A DNA stretch of 64,000 bases from Clostridium sp. D33t1_170424_F3 (GTDB lineage: Bacteria; Bacillota; Clostridia; Oscillospirales; Acutalibacteraceae). Under the pieces are notes generated by a model that did no database searches, was not told the DNA's origin, and was given only the letters and a program-made list of their open reading frames with translations. Both the position numbers and the translations under genes were made by a program. Shown here piece by piece: positions 39,167 to 50,100 of this stretch. The stretch is from the NCBI RefSeq assembly GCF_015667585.1, contig NZ_JADPEG010000016.1, positions 1-64,000 on the forward strand. Reading direction: 5' to 3'. Every line of letters starts with the position of its first letter. The stretch's first letter is position 1.

Positions 39167-40195
39167 TCAGTATTCCTTCGCATTCCCGGTGAGGAGCGGC
39201 AGCGTGATCTCCACGTCCGTGCCGACGTCCACCGTGCTGTAAATGGAAATGCCGTATTCCTCGCCGAACAGCAGCCGGATGCGGCTGTTGACGTTGATGA
39301 TGGCGATGCCGCCCCGTTTCTCACGGTCCGGCTTGACAAAATCAAAGGAGGGGGTTTCCAGCTCGCGGTTTAACTCGCGCAGGCGGGCTTCGTCCATGCC
39401 TGCGCCGTCGTCGGAAACCGTGATAATCAAACGTTTGGAGGTGGCCTCCAGTTTGATCCGGATATTGCCGCGGTCAATTTTGCGCTCGATGCCGTGGATA
39501 ATCGCATTTTCCACGATGGGCTGCAGCGTCAGCTTGGGCATGCGGTATTGATAGAGCTCCTCGCGGTCCTCTTCGTCGCAGTCCACGATCAGGTTGATGC
39601 GTTCGCCAAAGCGGTAGCGCTGAATGATGTAGTAATTGTCGATGTTGCGCAGTTCATCCTCCAGCGTGACCAGCTGCTCGACGTTGGAGATCGTGTAGCG
39701 GAAAAAAGTGGAGAGCGCCTCGGTCATCTTGGCCACGTTGTCCAGTCCGGCGGTGATCGCTTCGCCGCGGATCCCCTCCAGCGTATTGTATAGAAAATGG
39801 GGATTGATCTGGTTTTGCAGGGCCAGGTACTGCGCCTGCTTTTTGGAAGCGTTGATCAGTTCGCTGGTGTCCAGCATGCCGTTGAGCTTTTCCAGCGCGC
39901 TTTCCATCGCGGGGGAATAGGGATGGCGCAGCTCGTGGAAGCTCTGCATGGAGTAGCCATCCACAAAAAGATTCAGCATCTTTTCCGTTTCCCGGTAGGG
40001 CAGGTAGACCCAGCGGTGGCCAAGGTAAAGGATGGCGATTAACAGCGCCGCGCCGCCCAGCAGCACCCAGACGGCCCAGGTCTGTTCCGCGATGGAGATC
40101 GCCAGCGCAGCCAGCAGCAGGCCGACCAAAATGCCCAACAGGGTGACGATCCGCGCAGAGCGGTGGGAAAGAAAGCGAAATTGCAGTTTTTTCAT
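39167..40195 (-). CDS. YesM/LytS-type sensor histidine kinase
   Basis: 342 residues. Two closely spaced N-terminal membrane helices (about 17-60) leave almost no extracellular loop. A short linker is followed by the His-kinase domain (ALQNQINPHFLYNTLEGIRG, phosphorylated His) and the ATPase domain (N box PIVENAIIHGIE, G boxes DDGAGMDE and GGIAIINVNSRI). With no external sensor domain, the signal may come from partner proteins such as the neighbouring ABC components. It is 15 bp downstream of the response-regulator gene and one base upstream of the degenerate ABC gene. Confidence 0.93.
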   Translation of the reverse strand: MKKLQFRFLSHRSARIVTLLGILVGLLLAALAISIAEQTWAVWVLLGGAALLIAILYLGHRWVYLPYRETEKMLNLFVDGYSMQSFHELRHPYSPAMESALEKLNGMLDTSELINASKKQAQYLALQNQINPHFLYNTLEGIRGEAITAGLDNVAKMTEALSTFFRYTISNVEQLVTLEDELRNIDNYYIIQRYRFGERINLIVDCDEEDREELYQYRMPKLTLQPIVENAIIHGIERKIDRGNIRIKLEATSKRLIITVSDDGAGMDEARLRELNRELETPSFDFVKPDREKRGGIAIINVNSRIRLLFGEEYGISIYSTVDVGTDVEITLPLLTGNAKEY

Positions 40196-40210
40196 TTGTT
40201 CACCCGCCCG

Positions 40211-41821
40211 TCAGGAATAGAGCTTGCGGAACTCGTTTGGTTTGAGCCCGGTTGCCTTGCGGAAGCTCTGGGTAAAGTGTTTGAGATCGCTGTAGCCCAC
40301 CTGGCTGCAGATGTTCGCCACGGTCAGATTTGTCTCCTTTAAAAGTTCCTTGGCGCGGTTCATGCGCACCTCGGAAAGATATTCCAAAAAGTTTTTCCCG
40401 CTCTCTTTCTTAAAAAGCGTGCTGAAATAGGAGGCGTTGAAGCCGACGAAATCCGCCACCTCCTCCAGACTGATGGGGCGCATAAAGTTTTCCTGTATGT
40501 ATTGTTTTGCGGCGCGCACGGGCTTCTTTTCCGCCTGGCGGCGGTCCTGCAGAATGGCGTCGACGGAATTGCAGACCATGCCGGAGAGATGGCGGAACAG
40601 CTCCTGCGCACTGCCGCACAGATCGCAGCGTTCGGAAAAGCGCTGGTAAAGATCATCCGTGTTTTCCACATGGATGTGGTGCTTGCGCAGCACGACCAGA
40701 TAGGTGTGACAGGCGTCCAGCGCCAGAGAAATCAATTTCTGCCCGCTTACGCCGGGCGCGGCAAGCGCCGCTTTGCGGAACCGGTCCAACGCGCCGGACA
40801 CCGCGTCGCGGTCAAGAATCTCTAAAGCGGTTTCGAGCTCCCGGTTCAATTCCGCCAGCAAGCTGTCGCTCTCGTAAGGCAGCTCCGGATGGGAGGCGTC
40901 CTCCAGCACTTTGCCGGTTCCTTCCACCAGACGCTGCGCGCAGACGTTTTCCGCGGAGTGCAGGGAAAGAACAAGCTGCTCCGGCTGCGTCACCGTTTTG
41001 CCGAGCGCGATCGTCAGCTCCGTATTTTCAAAAATGCCAAGCTGCACCTGCAATTCGTCCATGGCAGTTTTAAAGAGCTTGCGCACATTGGCCTGCCTGC
41101 TTTCCGCATAGTTCAGCACGCCGTAAGCGCGGCTGCCGATAAAACAGATTTCCATGTCAAAACAGATGGGCTGCAGGACGGCGCGCAGCTGCTGGGCCAC
41201 CTTGTACTCCAGAATCTTGGTGCTGTCCTGGCAGAGCTGGCCCGGCGGGCAGTCTACCTTGACAATGAAAAGCCGGAACAGCCCCGGCTGAAATTGAAAA
41301 TGGTAATCCGTGTTGGCCTGCTCCAGCAGGAGCGGTTCCTGCATCTGCTGGGCCAGCAGCCGGCTGAACAGGCCGGAACGGAGCTTGTCGATGTCGCTTT
41401 GCAGGCGGATCTTCAAGCGTTCTTCCTGTGACATCTTTTCTGTGCGCAGCTGGTAGCGGCTGCGCATTTTTTCCAGCGTGGCGGCAAGCTCCTCTTTCTT
41501 GATCGGTTTGAGCAGATAGTCGGACACGCCGAACTTAATGGCGCTCTGCGCATAATCGAAGTGGCGGTATCCGCTGATGATGACGCACTCCAGATCGTCG
41601 CGCACCTGCTTTGCCCGCTCGATCATTTCCAGCCCGTCATATCCCGGCATGCGGATGTCTGTGACCAGCAGGTCCGGGCGGAGGTGTTCCACCATTTCCA
41701 GTGCTTCCACGCCGTTGTGGGCTACGCCGATGATTTCCATATCAAACGCTGCCCAGTTCACCAGATTGCAAATCAATTGGCAGACCTTGACTTCGTCGTC
41801 TGCCACGATTACTTTGATCAT
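40211..41821 (-). CDS. YesN-type response regulator with AraC DNA-binding domain
   Basis: 536 residues. An N-terminal receiver (VIVADDEVKVCQLI, phospho-acceptor Asp in LLVTDIRMPGYDGLEM, Lys in LLKPIKKEEL) is joined by a long helical and PAS-like middle region to a C-terminal AraC double helix-turn-helix (ISLEEVADFVGFNASYFSTL to YSDLKHFTQSFRKATGLKPNE). It partners with the downstream kinase. Likely targets are the sugar importer and the mannosidase genes nearby (inference). It is divergent from a ROK regulator gene with a 180-bp shared control region. Confidence 0.94.
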   Translation of the reverse strand: MIKVIVADDEVKVCQLICNLVNWAAFDMEIIGVAHNGVEALEMVEHLRPDLLVTDIRMPGYDGLEMIERAKQVRDDLECVIISGYRHFDYAQSAIKFGVSDYLLKPIKKEELAATLEKMRSRYQLRTEKMSQEERLKIRLQSDIDKLRSGLFSRLLAQQMQEPLLLEQANTDYHFQFQPGLFRLFIVKVDCPPGQLCQDSTKILEYKVAQQLRAVLQPICFDMEICFIGSRAYGVLNYAESRQANVRKLFKTAMDELQVQLGIFENTELTIALGKTVTQPEQLVLSLHSAENVCAQRLVEGTGKVLEDASHPELPYESDSLLAELNRELETALEILDRDAVSGALDRFRKAALAAPGVSGQKLISLALDACHTYLVVLRKHHIHVENTDDLYQRFSERCDLCGSAQELFRHLSGMVCNSVDAILQDRRQAEKKPVRAAKQYIQENFMRPISLEEVADFVGFNASYFSTLFKKESGKNFLEYLSEVRMNRAKELLKETNLTVANICSQVGYSDLKHFTQSFRKATGLKPNEFRKLYS

Positions 41822-42002
41822 AAAGCTGACTCCTTATCCCCTACAGCCGTTTTTCCTCCTTTTTACAACTTAAAAGAAAAAGAAAGTAGGAAAACGAAAA
41901 AAAATCCGGCTGAATTCATAAAAACATTTGCAATTTTCCCAATTATTATATAATATGTATATTAGTAAAGTCAATATACTATTATTACCTGGGGGAATTA
42001 TT

Positions 42003-43193
42003 TTGGAAAAAACTGGTGGTATGAACAACCAGAATTTAAAATATCGAAACCGGGGGCTGCTCCTGAAGCTGATCTGTACCCATGAGGGCTTGTCGCGCGT
42101 CCATCTTGCGCAGGATACAGGGCTGACCAAAATGGCAGTGACCAACATCATTGCGGAGCTGATCGATCAGGGATATGTGGTGGAGAGCACGCCCAGCCGC
42201 AACACGGGCGTGGGGCGCAATCCGATTACGCTGGAAATTTCCCCGGACGCGCCTAAAGTGCTGGGGATTCAGATCAGCCGGGAAGGCTGCACCGCCGTGC
42301 TGTTCGACCTCAAGCTGCGCATCCAGATGAAGCGCTTCATCCCCTTTTTACAGGAGGACATGGCGTCCATCCAGAATAAGCTGTTCTGGGTGGTGGATCA
42401 GATCAGCGAGCAGGAACCCAATATCCTGGGCTGCGGCGTATCCGTGGTAGGCCCTCTGGATGTGGAGGACGGTATGGTCCTGAACCCGCCCAACTTTTTC
42501 GGCGTTTCCAATTGGCCGCTCCGGCAGGCCCTCTCGGAGCACACCGGCCTGGAGGTTTTTTTGAATAACGATATGAACTGCGCCGCGCTGGGGGAGAAGA
42601 TGTTCGGCGCGGGGCGGGAATTCCATAATTTCCTCTATGTGGGCCTTTCGGTCGGCATCGGTTCCGGCATTATTGAAAACGACGGACTGTACCAGAACAG
42701 CAGCGGCTTTGCGGGGGAGCTGGGGCACACCAGCATCGACTGCGAGGGCCTGCCCTGCGGCTGCGGCAACCGCGGCTGTTTGGAGGAATACATCGGCATG
42801 CCCATTGTCCTGGGGCGGCTGCGCGCCGTGACCGGCTGGGATTACAGCTTTCCTCAGTTCTGCGACCGCGCGGGGGATCCCCGGGTGGATGCGGTTTTGA
42901 CGGATATGCTCGGCAAGCTGGCGCACGCCCTGGTGAATGCAGTCAACCTGCTCAATCCGCAGGCGATCCTGATCGGGCATAACGGGGTGTACCTGCCGGA
43001 GCGGTATTTGGTTTTTCTGGAGGAAGAGATCAACCAGCGCAAATTTTCGCAGGAATATTTGAAGGTCCGGGTACGGAAATCGCGGTTTGGGGTAGATTCC
43101 TCTTTGTACGGGAGCGGCTGCGTACTTTTGAAGCATCTTTTTGAAAATGGAAAGGTGGAACAGAATACGTATGTACGGGTAAATCCGCTATGA
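42003..43193 (+). CDS. ROK family transcriptional regulator (NagC/XylR-like)
   Basis: 396 residues. An N-terminal winged helix-turn-helix (GLSRVHLAQDTGLTKMAVTNI) precedes a ROK sugar-binding domain with GVSVVGPLDVEDGMV and the zinc motif CGCGNRGCLEEY. Such proteins repress sugar genes and respond to a sugar or sugar phosphate. The TTG at 42003, after GGGGG, is the best start; an ATG at 42021 is the alternative. Its stop overlaps the start of an AraC gene (ATGA), so the two are coupled. Confidence 0.9.
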   Translation: MEKTGGMNNQNLKYRNRGLLLKLICTHEGLSRVHLAQDTGLTKMAVTNIIAELIDQGYVVESTPSRNTGVGRNPITLEISPDAPKVLGIQISREGCTAVLFDLKLRIQMKRFIPFLQEDMASIQNKLFWVVDQISEQEPNILGCGVSVVGPLDVEDGMVLNPPNFFGVSNWPLRQALSEHTGLEVFLNNDMNCAALGEKMFGAGREFHNFLYVGLSVGIGSGIIENDGLYQNSSGFAGELGHTSIDCEGLPCGCGNRGCLEEYIGMPIVLGRLRAVTGWDYSFPQFCDRAGDPRVDAVLTDMLGKLAHALVNAVNLLNPQAILIGHNGVYLPERYLVFLEEEINQRKFSQEYLKVRVRKSRFGVDSSLYGSGCVLLKHLFENGKVEQNTYVRVNPL

Positions 43194-43810
43194 AACGGGT
43201 GTTGATTGCGGCAGGCGCGCCAATGGCCCGGCTGCTTCTGGCGTCGATTCATTGGGAAGCCCTGCGGGCGGAGGCAGTTGTCGCCGGTACAAAGGAAGAG
43301 GTCCTGCATGCTCTGCGGGAGAGGAATCCGGACCTTCTGCTGGTGGAAAATGGCGCGCCGTTTGAGGAAATCTCAAAAATAGCGGGAGCCGGCACTCAGG
43401 TGGTGCGAATCGATCCGTGTGAGCTGTTGAACCCAACCGAACCGGCTGGGAAGCAGGAGGCGGGTGCTCCGGCCGGACGGGATAAAGGCGGCAGCCGGGC
43501 GATCCGCCGGGCGCGGGCCTATCTGGAGCAGAATTTTGCAGAGCCGCTCCGGCTGGACGATGTGGCCGGCTATGTGGAGCTGAACCCCGCGTATTTTTCC
43601 GCTCTTTTTAAAAAAGAAACCGGGAAGACATTTTCCGATTATCTGGTGGAGCGCCGCCTGCGGGCGGCGCAGTCCCTGTTGCAGTCGACCGGGAAAAGTG
43701 TTTCTGAGATTGCGGAAACAGTGGGCTACAACGATGTGAAATATTTTTCCAGGCTGTTCAAAAAGCATTTGGGCGTCAAACCTTCTGAATACAGGCGCAT
43801 TTCCCCCTGA
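43190..43810 (+). CDS. AraC-family regulator with degenerate receiver-like N-terminus
   Basis: 206 residues. Residues 1-75 follow the outline of a YesN receiver (VLIAAGAPMARLLLASIHWE, then ERNPDLLLVENGAP), but the acidic pocket and phospho-acceptor Asp are gone and the domain is shortened. Residues 105-205 are a complete AraC DNA-binding domain (RLDDVAGYVELNPAYFSALF to YNDVKYFSRLFKKHLGVKPSEYRR). It is coupled to the ROK regulator, and the GH92 gene follows 377 bp later, a likely target. It is probably phosphorylation-independent. Confidence 0.88.
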   Translation: MKRVLIAAGAPMARLLLASIHWEALRAEAVVAGTKEEVLHALRERNPDLLLVENGAPFEEISKIAGAGTQVVRIDPCELLNPTEPAGKQEAGAPAGRDKGGSRAIRRARAYLEQNFAEPLRLDDVAGYVELNPAYFSALFKKETGKTFSDYLVERRLRAAQSLLQSTGKSVSEIAETVGYNDVKYFSRLFKKHLGVKPSEYRRISP

Positions 43811-44186
43811 CAACCTCTCCCGGTGAGACAGAAGATCAGACTGTTCACTTATTAAAATCAAAATCATAAGTTTGTTTAGTTAAGACCAAAATATTATAAA
43901 ATAAGAAATATTTTCCTTGCTTTTCGGAATAAAGTTTGCAAAAAATAAAATTGATTTGAATAAAAACCAAAATTTTTCCACTTTTTCTATGGAATACACC
44001 TTTGACGGATGAAACGATCGTTGCTAGAATGTAGCTAAATTACTTATATTTGCGCTGCAAGTTCATTTCTATTGGTCGAAATAACAGGTGTGAATTTGCG
44101 GGCAGAAACAATTCACCGCAAAGGGGGGCAGGCGCAGAGATTCGATCATCAGCTCATGTGTACGAGTAAATTTAAGGAGGAAAACA
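43811..44186 (+). promoter_or_regulatory. GH92 control region with promoter
   Basis: An A/T-rich, gene-free 376-bp stretch. TTGACG (44002-44007) and TAGAAT (44025-44030), 17 bp apart, form the best promoter, about 157 bp before the GH92 start. The long A/T-rich upstream part is where the ROK, AraC or YesN-type regulators could bind; I see no clear palindrome. Confidence 0.65.
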
Positions 44187-47100
44187 ATGAAAAGGTTGCA
44201 AAAACTGATGGCAATCGCGTTGGCGGCTACACTGGCCCTTCCGGGAAGTGTGCTTTCCACCGTTGTCTCCGCACGGACGGAGGAATCCAAAGGCTTTTAT
44301 ACTTCGTTTGAGAAGGATGAGGAACTGACCGGCCTGTTCCAGGAGTCCACGTTGGAAGTCGTGGACGGTGTTGGAAAATCTCAGAATGTCATCAGCAGCA
44401 CGAGCGAAGGCCTGGTGGGCGACGTTACCTGGATGGTGGATAAGGACTCCATACAGGGTTCTTCTAACTTTAATAACAACGAGACGAAGGAAAAGCTGTT
44501 TGACAGCAATCCCAGCACAAAATATTTGTGTGACGACGGCGCTTCGGAGAGCAGCCCGGTTTGGGTTTCATTCCGGCTGAAAGAAGCAAAAGCCATCAAG
44601 ACATATGTGATGGTTTCCGCAAACGACGCCGAAGGGCGCGACCCGGAGAACTGGACGCTGTCCGGCTCAAATGACGGCGAAACTTGGACGGCGCTGGACA
44701 GCCAAACCGGCGTTCGCTTCAGCAAGCGGTATGAGACAAAGACATTTGAACTGGATAACGATACCGCATACGAGTATTACAAAATCAGCATTACAAAAAG
44801 CCGGAGCGACAAAATGGTCCAGTTTGCGGACCTGAATCTGGCAACGCTGGACGAAGCGGACAACCAGGGCGCGAAGGTCGCCATGGCCACTACGATTGAA
44901 AGCGGCCCCGCTTCCGTGCACGACGCCGCGTCCAACCAGGGCTGGACCGGCGCGAAAGCGCTGAAGGTCAGCGGTTATCATCAGGGCGAGGACGAGGCGT
45001 ATGCGTACAACGTCCTGTACGATGGCCTCAATATCCCGGTTACGGAAAATACACAGCTCAGCTACATGATTTTCCCGGAATGGACGACTAGCAATTATGA
45101 CTTTGAGTATACATCCACGTACATCTCGGTGGATCTGGCCTTCAGCGACGGCACTTACCTCAGCGATCTGAACGCCATTGACCAGAACGGGAACATTGTT
45201 TCCCCGAAGGAGCAGGGCCTCTCCAAAACGCTGACCACCAAGCAGTGGAATAAAATCTCCGCGTATCTCGCAACAGGCGAAGACGTTGTCGGAAAAACCA
45301 TTACAAAGGTTCTGATCGGCTACAACAAACCTTCCAACCCCACCGGCGATCTGGACGCGTTTACAGCGGACATCGACGACATCCGCATTGAGGACGTCGC
45401 ACCGGTTGAATACGAGCATCTCTCCGACTATGTTTATACCCTGCGCGGCACGAACGACGGCACGAACTATTCCCGCGGGCTGGTCTGCCCGGGGACGACG
45501 CTGCCGCACGGCTTCAATTTCTGGGCGCCGGTTACCAAAGCGGGCGACAACAAGATGTACAATTACCAGCACAGCCGTGACGGCGGCACGCTGAAACATC
45601 TTACGATCAGCCATCAGGCGTCCTTCTGGACCGGAGAGCGCGGCACCTACGAGTTCATGCCGAACAGCAGCTTTGACGCAACGTCCGTTTCCAGCATTGG
45701 GACCGGCGCGCGTGCGGCGGGCTTCAGCCATGACAACGAGACGGCGCGCGCGCACTATTACAGCGTAAAGTTTAACGAAGGCGACGCGAAGGCTTCCAAT
45801 GTACAGATGGAAGTCACCCCGACGGAGCATGCGGCGGTCCTCCGCTTTACCTATCCGGAAGACGCGGCCCACTGCAATGTCATTCTCGACTGCGACAGAG
45901 CCAACGGGGACACGACGTTTTCTTCCGATGGAAAGACCTTCAGCGGGTATTCCGATCATACGAGCAACGGCATGCAGCGCATGTATGTTTACGGCGAATT
46001 CAGCCAGAATTATGTGAACAGCAAGGAAGTCGGCAAGGCCGGCATCGCGGAATTTGAGAAGGCGGAGAGCGGCAAGACGGTTGTCGAGCTGAAGGTCGCC
46101 ACCTCCTTCATCAGCCTGGACCAGGCCAAGAAGAATCTGAATCAGGAAATCGCCGCGGACGAAGGATTCGATGAAATCTTTGCCAGGGCGCAGCAGACCT
46201 GGGACGATCAGCTTGGCATCATCGAGCTGGAAGGCGCGACGCCGAACCAGATGACCAGCTTCTATTCCGGCATGTACCGTCTGTTCATGTATCCGAACAA
46301 CCTGTCCGAGCAGACCGGCGAAGGCAGCGAGGACGGCTGGCAGTACAAGAGCCCGTACGGCAGCCATGAAGTAAAAGACGGCAAAATGTATTACAACAAC
46401 GGCTTCTGGGATACCTACCGCACCACATGGGCGGCCTATTCCCTCCTGACGCCGGAAAAAGACGTGGAATTGCTGAACGGCCTTGTCCAGCATTACAACG
46501 ACCAGGGCTGGGTTCCGAGATGGATCGCGCCGGGCGGCACCAACAGCATGGTGGGCACCAGCTCCGACGTTATCTTCGGCGACGCGGCAAAGAAAGGGCT
46601 GGACTTTGATGCGGAAAACGCATTCCTGTCCGCTCTGAAAAACGCATCCGTCGTTTCCAACAACCTGACAAACGGCGGCCGCACCGGCTTGGGCACCGGC
46701 ATCTTCTACGGCTATACGCCGCTGGAGGAAGACAGCCTGAGCTTCTCCTGGGCGATGGAAGGCTTTATCAACGACTACGGCATTTATGAGCTGGCAAAAT
46801 CTTTGGGCTATACGGACGAAGAGCAGTATTACCGCAACCGTGCCCAGAACTATGTAAACCTCTTCAACCCGAACATCGAGTGGTTTATGAGCCGCAAGAA
46901 GGACGGTTCCTTCCGTACCAACAGCAGCTCCTTCAACCCGGGCATCTGGTGGGGCGACTACACGGAAACAAACGCTTACAACATGGCGTTCAGCGTACCG
47001 CAGGACGGCCAGGGCCTTGCCAACCTCTATGGCGGCAGAGAAGCGCTGGCAGAGCGTTTGGACGGATTGTTCAACGCCGCTCCGGACCTGATCGAAGACG

Positions 47101-50100
47101 GAACCATTCATGAAATGGTCGAAGCAAGGGATCTCAAGATGGGCCTGTACGGCCACAGCAATCAGCCCTCCCATCACATCCCCTACATGTACAACTATGC
47201 GGGCCGTCCGGACCGCACACAGGAAGTCGTGCGTGAAGTGCTCAAGAGAGCGTATGTCGGCAGCGACATCGGCCAGGGCTATATCGGCGACGAAGACAAC
47301 GGCGAAATGTCCGCCTGGTATGTTTTGAGCGCGCTGGGTTTCTATCCGGTCAATATGGGCAGCGGCGAGTACGCCATTGGCAGCCCGCTGTTCCAAAAGG
47401 CGACCATCCATCTGGAAAACGGCGAAGACCTTGTAATCAACGCGCCGAACAACAGCGATCAGAATATCTATGTGCAGGGCGTAAAGCTCAACGGCGAAGC
47501 ATATGAGAAAAACTATTTCCTGCATGAGGACCTTGCCAAGGGCGGCGTGATCGACTTTGACATGGGCAGCTATCCGTCCGACTGGGGCAGCTCGGAGGAC
47601 GCGCTTCCCGCCTCCCTTACCACAGGCGACAAGGCAGCGGAGCCGATTCAGGATCTGGCAAGCACCCATTCCGTTGTCGGACAGTCCGCGCCGTCCGGCA
47701 GCGTTGCACAGGACACCGTATACAGCGCACAGACCACGGATGCGGCAAAGCTGTTTGACAACACGTCGGCTTCTGCGGCAAGCTTCCGTGAAAATATGGC
47801 GTCCGTTTATTACAGCCTCATGAAACCGGGTATTGTGGATATGGTGACCATCACCTCCAGCACCAAGCCGGAAAAAGCGCCGGTCGGTTTTGAACTGTTC
47901 GGCTCGAACGACGGAACCAATTGGACCAGCCTGGAGAAGCGCGAGGGGTTGGCCTTCGATTGGGCAAGATACACCCGCCCGTTTGCAGTCAATGCAGCGG
48001 AAAAATATGAGCATTACCGCCTCGACCTGGTTGGCTCTGAGAACGGTCTGGAAATTGCCGAGCTGGAACTGCTGGGCAACCCGAAGAAATCGATTGACCG
48101 CAATACATTGGGCGACATGATCGAAAAAGCAGACCGGATTGATTTGAAGGCCTATACCGCCGCGAGAGCGGAAGCTTTTGCAAAAACACTGGCGGACGTA
48201 ACCATCGTTTACCAGAATGAAAACGCCTCTGAGGAAGAGATTCGTACGGCGGTGGCGGATTTGGAGAAAGCCCTTGCAATCCTGGGCACTTCCAGAAACG
48301 CCTACGACAGGCTGGAAGGTGAAACCTTCAACGACGGCAATGTGGTGCGCGACGTCAACGCGGACCGCAGCGGCGGCGGTAACATTGGCGGCGCGCAGAA
48401 CGGCTTCTGGGCGGAGTTTGACAACGTCAGCTTCGGAGAGAACGGCGCGGGCCACGTTGTGATGAGCTATTCCTGCCAGTCCAGCGACGGTTCCAACAAC
48501 GGCCAGGTACAGCTGTTCCTGGATTCCATGGAGGGAGAACCGTTCGCCATTCTGAAGACCCATAACACCGGCAGCAACTGGTCAACCTATATTGACACGG
48601 AAACAGACATTGTACCGCCTGTCACCGGTACGCACGATGTATATCTGAAGCTGGTCAGCGGCGACGGCAAAGCCTATGTCGCCAACATCGACTACTTTGA
48701 CTTTACCGAAGTCGAGCCGCAGGCGGAAGCGAACCTCACCGTCCAGTACAGCGGCAGAGCGGCAAGCCTGACCGTCGACGGCGAAGCGCAGAAGCTGGCC
48801 GACCTCATCGGAAAGTATGAAAATGTGGTTTCCTCCGGCGCGGCTGTGGAACTCTCCTTTGTCCCCGCTGTGGAGGGCAGAGAATTCGCGGCGGTCACCC
48901 TGAATGGAGAACCGCAGACCCTTACCGATTCCAATGCATTTGTTTACACGCACAAAATGGCGGCAACGGATACCAAGCTGCAGTTTGCGTTCACGCTGGT
49001 CAATAAGCAGGTTTTGAACGCGGTGGTCGAAGTGGCGGAAGGCCTGCTCGACGGCGACGAATTCAATGCGGCGGTCCCGTCTGTTCAGAAGAAATTCCGC
49101 TCTGCGCTGGAAAACGCACAAAAAGTACAGCAGAATATGACCGCAACGCAGAAAGAGATCGACAAAGCGTGGAGCGATCTGCTTGATATCATCCATTTCC
49201 TGAGTTTTGAACTGGGCGACGCGTCCGCGCTGGAAGACCTGATCACCATGGCGGAAGCTGCTTCTGAAGACAATTTCACCGCAGAAAGCTACCAGAAGCT
49301 GGCGGAAGCCATTGCAGCGGCAAAGGAAGTCGCCGCGCAGGACGAACCGCTGAAGGCCGATGTGGAGAAGGCGTACGATGACCTTTACAAGGCCTTTATC
49401 GGGCTGGAGGACGCCTCTGACCTGAGCATGTTAAACTACTACATCAGTCAGGCGGAAGACATTGTTCCGAATCTGGAAGAGCAGTATGTGCCGGACGGAC
49501 AGGAGGAGTTCCTTGCCGCACTGGAAGCTGCCAAAGAACTGACCAGGGATTCCGCACAAAAAGACGTTGACGCGGCGGCGGCAGCCCTCAGCGAGGCAAT
49601 TTCCAAGCTGCGCAAAATTCCGACGAAGGATGCGCTGAAGGAAATCGTTGAAGAGGCGGAAAACATTTCGCAGGGCGATTATACCGCGTCCAGCTATGCA
49701 GTCCTGCAGGCGTCCCTTCAGACGGCGCGCGCGGTACTGGCAAACCCGAACGCAACGGACAAAGAAATCGCGGCTGCGTATGACGCTGTGGTCAATGCAA
49801 AGAACGGACTTGTGACAGTGAATAAAAACACCTCCAAGAGCTCCGGCAGCAGAACGCCGTCCTATACGGGCAACAGCTACGGCGCGGAGGGCGTCGCGGT
49901 GGTCGGCGCGGCACAGAGCGTGCTTGGAAAGGCGACCGTGATTTCCGATACGACGGTTGATTTCACCCTCAGAAGAGGCAGCGCATACTGCTTCAAGATG
50001 ACGGTCAACGGAACAGATTCTGCACCGGACTTCACCGTGGGCAACAGCAACGTTTTGAAGACGCAGTTTGTGGCAAAGATCGGCAATGCCTATTATTACC

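Noticed and set aside
44667-48563. A 1298-codon open frame on the minus strand across the GH92 gene
   Set aside because: It is a shadow of codon bias in the plus-strand GH92 gene. The translation has no domain pattern, and there is no ribosome site.
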